DNA from: Oppiella nova
Lineage: Eukaryota > Arthropoda > Arachnida > Sarcoptiformes > Oppiidae
DNA length: 24,440 nucleotides
Assembly: GCA_905397405.1 (NCBI GenBank)
Contig: CAJPVJ010000479.1
Coordinates: forward strand, 1-24,440
Direction: 5' to 3'
In this document: piece by piece, positions 19,381-24,440 of the stretch
Numbering within the stretch: position 1 is the first letter of the stretch
How the letters are laid out: the number at the start of each line of letters is the position of its first letter
The notes under the pieces: generated by a model
The model's input: only the letters and a program-made list of their open reading frames with translations
Database searches by the model: none
What the model was told of the DNA's origin: nothing
Program-made: the position numbers and the translations under genes

Positions 19381-19518
19381 TTAATTTTCTATATCGGCGT
19401 CAGTCATGTACAGGAGGTGGGGGCCGCTAAGCTGGTCGACCCCTACCATCTCCAGCCTATTTCACGAGCAATATGTTTGAATTCTCGTCGCCTAACCTCC
19501 GGACACAAAACTCGCTGA
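19381..19518. other. Coding-like island of unknown identity
   Basis: A GC-rich 138-base patch in AT-rich DNA that reads as plausible peptide in more than one frame. On the plus strand it encodes ...VQEVGAAKLVDPYHLQPISR... to a TGA at 19516-19518. On the minus strand, one frame gives ...PEVRRREFKHIAREIGWRW ending at 19443 and another gives GVDQLSGPHLLYMTDADIEN ending at the TAA complement at 19381-19383. The minus-strand peptides have a more natural residue mix. It could be a terminal exon of an unseen gene or a worn fragment of a mobile element such as a LINE; I do not recognise it. Confidence 0.3.
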
Positions 19519-20106
19519 TAATCCTCAGAAAACAGACCAAAAAATATATCTAACATTCAATACATAAGCCTATTGTATGTCTCTATAAAAGTGACGTAAA
19601 GTGTATTTCGCTGTACAAGCCATGCACGCCGTATAATACATAACCCATACCCTGTATTAAGCCGTTTAGAAAAATTCATTATAAATTTCAAATTTAATTT
19701 TGTTGCAAAAAATGAGAAAATTATTTTTTCTCATTTGCTGTAAACTTAGTAATAATAGCAATATGTCGCTCATAACCACTCGGATGTATAGTTTATTATA
19801 CAATAACTTATGGACTCCATTATAGGTTCTCTCAAAACAATAGTCAGTATATTGTGTAACGCCTTATATATAAAACTATAACTAATATAACAATAATATA
19901 ATACCACTTAATACTAACGCTCGGTATGTCTGATATGTATTTCTCTCTATGGCATAAGGAATGGTAGGTTTAGGGTACAGACATACACAGCAGGCCTTCG
20001 TTGATAATGGCATCACCTCTTGAGTAGTGGATCCACTCGTTTCAAACAGGATAAGGCGAGTCAATCCTCCCTATCCTCTCATCCATTTGTTTACCTTTTG
20101 CTTCAA

Positions 20107-20130
20107 TTATATATATATATATATATATAT
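20107..20130 (+). repeat. (AT)n microsatellite
   Basis: About 24 bases of alternating TA. Confidence 0.93.
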
Positions 20131-20583
20131 TTCTCTCCCTATTATACTCATCGCATATACAGACAGAGGGTTTGGGAGCAAAAAATTGTCGCTTTTTTGG
20201 TGCACTTGTGATATAAACACTGAAAGCAAAAGTCATACCATTTATACCGTATGTCTCGCATAGTATTCATTATGTCATCCGTTATAATGAAGTTTACTAA
20301 TTGTGTACTCACTAGTAATCAATGATATAAATAATATAAATTCATACAGACCCTGTTACTATTTTTAGATTTGCTATATACAAGTTTATAATAATTATAA
20401 ACTAATGTCAATTTCGCAATTAAAACTTTTGTTTTATTAAATAATTGATTTCCTAAATAAAAATAAAAGCATATAATAAAGAAATATTAATTATTTTTAG
20501 CCATTTGTATTCATTGGGTTACGTAATAAACAAAGTTTACATAAATGGTATTAATTGCATCCATATATTAGACAAATACTGAA

Positions 20584-20609
20584 TCTCTCTCTCTCTCTCT
20601 CTCTCTCTC
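20584..20609 (+). repeat. (CT)n microsatellite
   Basis: 26 bases of TC ending in CTCTCGTCGG. Confidence 0.95.
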
Positions 20610-20856
20610 GTCGGATGTGATGCAAAAAAATGATGAGAAAAAGTGCATTTTTGACGGCATTTCATGCATACATAATGTACTGTATACTTGAAAATTCAGT
20701 GAAAATTTTTGTCGTATATAATAGTCGCTCGCATACGAAGTCTAATACACAACACACTCCTCGCAGCCTCCGATCTAACCCTAAGCGCTGTTTGAACACA
20801 GATTTTGCACACAAACTCGCAGTTTATTTATAGCATACATTCCCATCTCTCCTCAG
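20610..20856. other. Spacer, no gene seen
   Basis: Moderate GC, with a 67-codon open frame at 20630-20833 that shows no domain, signal or family likeness. Treated as chance. Confidence 0.5.
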
Positions 20857-20881
20857 TCTCTCTCTCTCTCTCTCTCTCTCC
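20857..20881 (+). repeat. (CT)n microsatellite at the left edge of the duplication
   Basis: 25 bases of TC directly before duplication copy 1. The matching position before copy 2 has only a short interrupted CTCTCTCTCCCTCTCCC, so the tract has grown in one copy or shrunk in the other. Confidence 0.9.
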
Positions 20882-20885
20882 CAAT

Positions 20886-21080
20886 CTATTCATCCATTGC
20901 TTTACACTAATGGATATGTGTTGTACACGATGTATGTGATGGTGCGAAAAGGCTGTGCAAAAAGGAATTGCCTTTTTTCGACCTCAAATACATTGCATTC
21001 AGATTCATTGCATTTTACTTTCTCTACACATCATTGAGTTTTGCAAAGAAAAATTTTTTTTGCTTCTATTTTTCGGTCCT

Positions 21081-21128
<48 letters not shown>

Positions 21129-21206
21129 CAACATCTTCTTTATTATACACCAAAAGACATCACTTTTTCCAACTATTTCTTTCTCTTTTCTTGTACTCCA
21201 AAACAC
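20886..21206 (+). repeat. Tandem duplication, copy 1
   Basis: Starts CTATTCATCCATTGC and ends CTCCAAAACAC. It contains a hairpin word pair ATCCATT...AATGGAT and an internal (CT)n at 21087-21122. The same sequence recurs 367 bases downstream. Open frames inside it owe their length to the CT tract and are not taken as genes. Confidence 0.95.
21087..21122 (+). repeat. (CT)n inside duplication copy 1
   Basis: 36 bases of TC, about five repeat units longer than in copy 2. Confidence 0.95.
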
Positions 21207-21252
21207 ATGTTTTAGTAAATTTAATTTTGAGGCTCTCTCTCCCTCTCCCAGT

Positions 21253-21447
21253 CTATTCATCCATTGCTTTACACTAATGGATATGTGTTGTACACCATGT
21301 ATGTGATGGTGCGAAAAGGCTGTGCAAAAAGGAATTGCCTTTTTTCGACCTCAAATACATTGCATTCAGATTCATTGCATTTTACTTTCTCTACACATCA
21401 TTGAGTTTTGCAAAGAAAAAATTTTTTTGCTTCTATTTTTCGGTCCT

Positions 21448-21485
<38 letters not shown>

Positions 21486-21563
21486 CAACATCTTCTTTAT
21501 TATACACCAAAAGACATCACTTTTTCCAACTATTTCTTTCTCTTTTCTTGTACTCCAAAACAC
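21253..21563 (+). repeat. Tandem duplication, copy 2
   Basis: About 99% identical to copy 1 outside the CT tract. The two mismatches I found are GTACACGATG versus GTACACCATG and an A/T change in the A-T run. The copies are separated by 46 unrelated bases (21207-21252). The right end diverges abruptly after CCAAAACAC. Confidence 0.95.
21454..21480 (+). repeat. (CT)n inside duplication copy 2
   Basis: 27 bases of TC, shorter than the copy 1 tract. This accounts for the shift in offset from 367 to 357 across the tract. Confidence 0.95.
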
Positions 21564-23125
21564 CATTTATTACACACTATTTGCATGTATTTTGAATACA
21601 GACACATATTTTTTGCCTCAGTTTTATGCCTCACTTTTTCTGCGCGCTTATCACTCGTGCGATGAAATATTGCTTTCAATTTGTATTTTTTATTCATTTG
21701 TTAAATAACTTATGAATATATAAAAAAAATGCATCTATTTTTCGCCACAGATTTTTTTGTGACACAAATTTTCTGGAGAGAGAGAGAGAGAGAGAGCCTC
21801 AAAATTAATAAGCAAGCAAAAATATACTTAACCACACTCGTCTCACAAATACAATGCCATTAGAAAATATGTACTCCAAGTGTTTTTGCCATTAATTTTA
21901 AGACATATTATATAAGCCGTGAAATGAGCTTTTTTTCGGCCCATCAAACGATGCCAATTACACATACATTCATATATGATATATAAATGTCTTACATGAA
22001 CCCTCTCCTCCCGTTCCCCTAATCGTAAAAATATCTTTTCATTTCTATTAAGCATTGCAGACATATTTCCATGAATTGACGAAAAAGTCTAATAATTTTC
22101 TGGTTTTGTATTTCTGAGACACATGTAAATAATTGAAGTAAAATGTAAAACTAAAATGTATCGACAATTTCATAATTAAAATTTTTATTATTTATTCAAC
22201 TTTTCATTTAATACTCGATACCCATATTTACAAATATATATATTATATATAATATTCAATTAAAACTGTTTTTACCAAATGATAAATATTTACTGATTAG
22301 TGATATTTTTGTTTATTTTTTAAATTTAGTATTATATCATATATTATATTATGTATGTGTATATAATTATATGTAGAGAATATAATTATATAGTTAAAAT
22401 TTATTGTACTGTATTTTATTATGTTTTTATATAATAAATACTTTTTGTGTTAGAAATTTATTACTTTTTAATTATATTTTTGTTATTCTGTGAATGTTAT
22501 TAATTAAACAAAATTAAATTTACTAAAACAATTGATCATAAAATTGTATTTAATTTATTTGATAATCAGTTATTAAACAGTTATTTATCGAGAGGTAAAA
22601 CATAACATAAAGAATCGTAGAAAATAATAAAACAAAAAATTAATACTTTTTTATGTCACTATTAATAATACAATATTATAAATGCATAATTAAAAATGTT
22701 TATGTAGTGTGTATGTAATGTAGCAATTTATGTGTGTATATACGAGTTGTTTAGGACAGGGATGTATGGGATGGGATGCAATTTGGTATAACACAAAGAG
22801 ATCTGACATGAAATGTAAATAATGTGTACAAAAAACTATATTTTTATGTTATGTAGACATTAATACTGTATATTATATAAATATATAATGAATTCATGAA
22901 AATTTTGTCCATTTATGAATGGTTTTGTGATTTTATTCATACATTTCTGGCAAACAGTTATTTGCGGTATATTTTGAAAATCATTTTTATTTAACGAAAA
23001 AATATATGGTTTTGCACTCAGACTCATATTCAAAGAAAAAATTGCTTTTCAAACGAGAATTTTTACTTTTTTCTTGTGAGAGAGCTGTGAATGATATATA
23101 CGTTTTGAATATAAGACAAAATTTT

Positions 23126-23130
<5 letters not shown>
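21564..23130. other. AT-rich spacer, no gene seen
   Basis: Strongly AT-rich, especially 22140-22700. The minus-strand frame at 21843-22064 has no recognisable features. A slightly GC-richer patch at 22740-22800 (GGGATGTATGGGATGGGATG) is a short imperfect repeat. Confidence 0.6.
21776..21796 (+). repeat. (GA)n microsatellite
   Basis: 21 bases of GA. Confidence 0.95.

Positions 23131-23157
<27 letters not shown>
23131..23157 (+). repeat. (GA)n microsatellite
   Basis: 27 bases of AG, 115 bases before the 584-bp tandem array. Confidence 0.95.
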
Positions 23158-23272
23158 CGACTTGTGATGAATAGTATTAACAAGAGTTAGACTAATGATT
23201 GAGATGTACGCCAAGAATCTGTACATTATATACAAGTATAAGAATTTTGTTTCATTTATTTTTTTGTGTTTT

Positions 23273-23856
23273 ACATTTACTTTCTGTGTGTTCACAGAAT
23301 TCCGTAAATGTTATTATAATTCTAGAATTTTAATAATAATTATTACTCGGTTTCACTGTAAATGTAAGAAAATATTTGCAAAAATCAATTATATTTATAC
23401 GAAATAGAAATCTAAACATGCACGCCTAAACATTTAAATGTTGTTTAATGTTTGAATGTTTAAAAATAAGTTCAACTCTGTTTGAAATAAAAATTTTGAT
23501 TTCAAAACTAATTATTCACACAAATATTCCTAATATAGGTATTCATGCGAAACGAATAAAAACTCCAGAAATAAATAACTGCCTAATGTTTAGCCGTACG
23601 CGTGATATGCAGTCCAAAAAGAAAAGACATTATAACCAGAAAAGAGTTTAAAAGACATTACAAAGTATATCATAAATGATAATAACGGTGTGTTTGCGAA
23701 TAAATGCGGGCCAAAGGTTTGCCTGGATTCTCTCGGCAATCGCATAAAATGGCAGTAATTTTCATGAATTTATTATATAACATATAAATTATATGTATGT
23801 ATATATCTCGACCAATTTTTGCACTCACGTATTGTACACTATGTATAATGTATATG
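23273..23856 (+). repeat. 584-bp tandem repeat, unit 1
   Basis: Begins ACATTTACTTTCTGTGTG and runs to ...AATGTATATG, where the next unit starts without a gap. It contains the 14-bp palindrome AACATTTAAATGTT (23429-23442) and the CpG-containing CCGTACGCGTGAT and GCGGGCC words in otherwise AT-rich sequence. The open frame across 23195-23407 continues into repeat sequence and is shared with unit 2; no protein family is recognised. Unit size and near identity suggest satellite DNA. Confidence 0.96.
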
Positions 23857-24440
23857 ACATTTACTTTCTGTGTGTTCACAGAATTCCGTAAATGTTATTA
23901 TAATTCTAGAATTTTAATAATAATTATTACTCGGTTTCACTGTAAATGTAAGAAAATATTTGCAAAAATCAATTATATTTATATGAAATAGAAATCTAAA
24001 CATGCACGCCTAAACATTTAAATGTTGTTTAATGTTTGAATGTTTAAAAATAAGTTCAACTCTGTTTGGAATAAAAATTTTGATCTCAAAACTAATTATT
24101 CGCACAAATATTCCTAATATAGGTATTCATGCGAAACGAATAAAAACTCCAGAAATAAATAACTGCCTAATGTTTAGCCGTACGCGTGATATGTAGTCCA
24201 AAAAGGAAAGACATTATAACCAGAAAAGAGTTTAAAAGACATTACAAAGTATATCATAAATGATAATAACGGTGTGTTTGCGAATAAATGCGGGCCAAAG
24301 GTTTGCCTGGATGCTCTCGGCAATCGCATAAAATGGCAGTAATTTTCATGAATTTATTATATAACATATAAATTATATGTATGTATATATCTCGACCAAT
24401 TTTTGCACTCACGTATTGTACACTATGTATAATGTATATG
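23857..24440 (+). repeat. 584-bp tandem repeat, unit 2
   Basis: Exact head-to-tail copy of unit 1 with seven single-base differences seen on reading (six transitions, one transversion; about 98.8% identity). It is complete and ends at the last base of the window, so the array probably continues to the right. Confidence 0.96.

Larger units (their letters stand above)
19191..20583. other. Spacer containing one coding-like island and an (AT)n run
   Basis: Mostly AT-rich. Apart from the island at 19381-19518 and the (AT)n at 20107-20130, nothing is recognised. The 60-codon minus-strand frame at 19882-20064 and the frames over the (AT)n run have no family resemblance. Confidence 0.5.

Noticed and set aside
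2115-20098. GTAAACA/TGTTTAC words as forkhead autoregulatory sites (about 2119, 3541, 5715, 6222, 6384, 9669, 12258, 12279, 20091)
   Set aside because: About ten were seen, against a rough expectation of about six by chance in AT-rich DNA of this length, and there is no clustering at the gene.
20955-21708. Overlapping 78-128 codon frames in the duplicated region
   Set aside because: Several frames are open at once because (CT)n reads as poly-SL in every frame. They recur only because the DNA is duplicated.
23195-23407. 70-codon frame entering the 584-bp unit
   Set aside because: Its second half is repeated in unit 2 because the DNA is a tandem repeat. The peptide is Ile/Lys-rich, as random AT-rich sequence would be.
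1-24440. Retroviral, LTR or Polinton-like elements, CRISPR arrays, bacterial operons
   Set aside because: No capsid, polymerase or integrase motifs, no long terminal repeats, no regular spacer arrays, and eukaryotic gene structure throughout.

Overview
This is nuclear DNA from an animal, most likely an arthropod; a mite or other chelicerate would fit, but that is a weak guess. The evidence is an intron-exon gene end with GT-AG splice sites, a metazoan forkhead gene, AT-rich spacers (roughly three quarters A+T by eye), AATAAA signals, and about 25 long (GA)n/(CT)n microsatellites. There is no bacterial-type gene organisation.

Only two host genes can be supported. At the left edge (656-872, + strand) are the last two coding exons of GDP-mannose 4,6-dehydratase (gmd/GMDS), the enzyme that commits GDP-mannose to GDP-L-fucose synthesis. 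These exons are too short to show up as long open frames. About 9.2 kb downstream on the same strand is a single-exon forkhead transcription factor (10075-11331, 418 aa). Its DNA-binding domain matches FoxL1 best, and it carries an eh1-like Groucho-recruitment motif. The pairing matters because in vertebrates GMDS sits beside the FOXQ1-FOXF2-FOXC1 cluster, whose sister cluster holds FOXF1-FOXC2-FOXL1. The window may therefore preserve an ancient gene neighbourhood.

Layout: 1-655 gmd intron (partial); 656-1010 gmd end and 3' UTR; 1011-8690 spacer packed with GA/CT tracts; 8700-9130 GC-richer block that could hold the Fox promoter or 5' UTR; 9131-10074 AT-rich leader; 10075-11331 FoxL1; 11332-11680 3' UTR; 11681-16340 very AT-rich quiet spacer; 16341-17425 island of inverted repeats; 17426-19190 dense GA/CT tracts and GC-richer patches; 19381-19518 short coding-like island of unknown nature; 20853-21563 recent 367-bp-period tandem duplication; 23273-24440 two 584-bp tandem units, almost identical and ending exactly at the window edge.

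The least expected signal is a dispersed degenerate 11-12-mer, YCRGYGCYCTC (for example ACCAGTGCTCTC, CCCGGCGCTCTC, ATCGGTGCTCTC). It occurs about 25-30 times on both strands, clusters in the GC-richer patches, and is absent from the FoxL1 gene and its immediate flanks.
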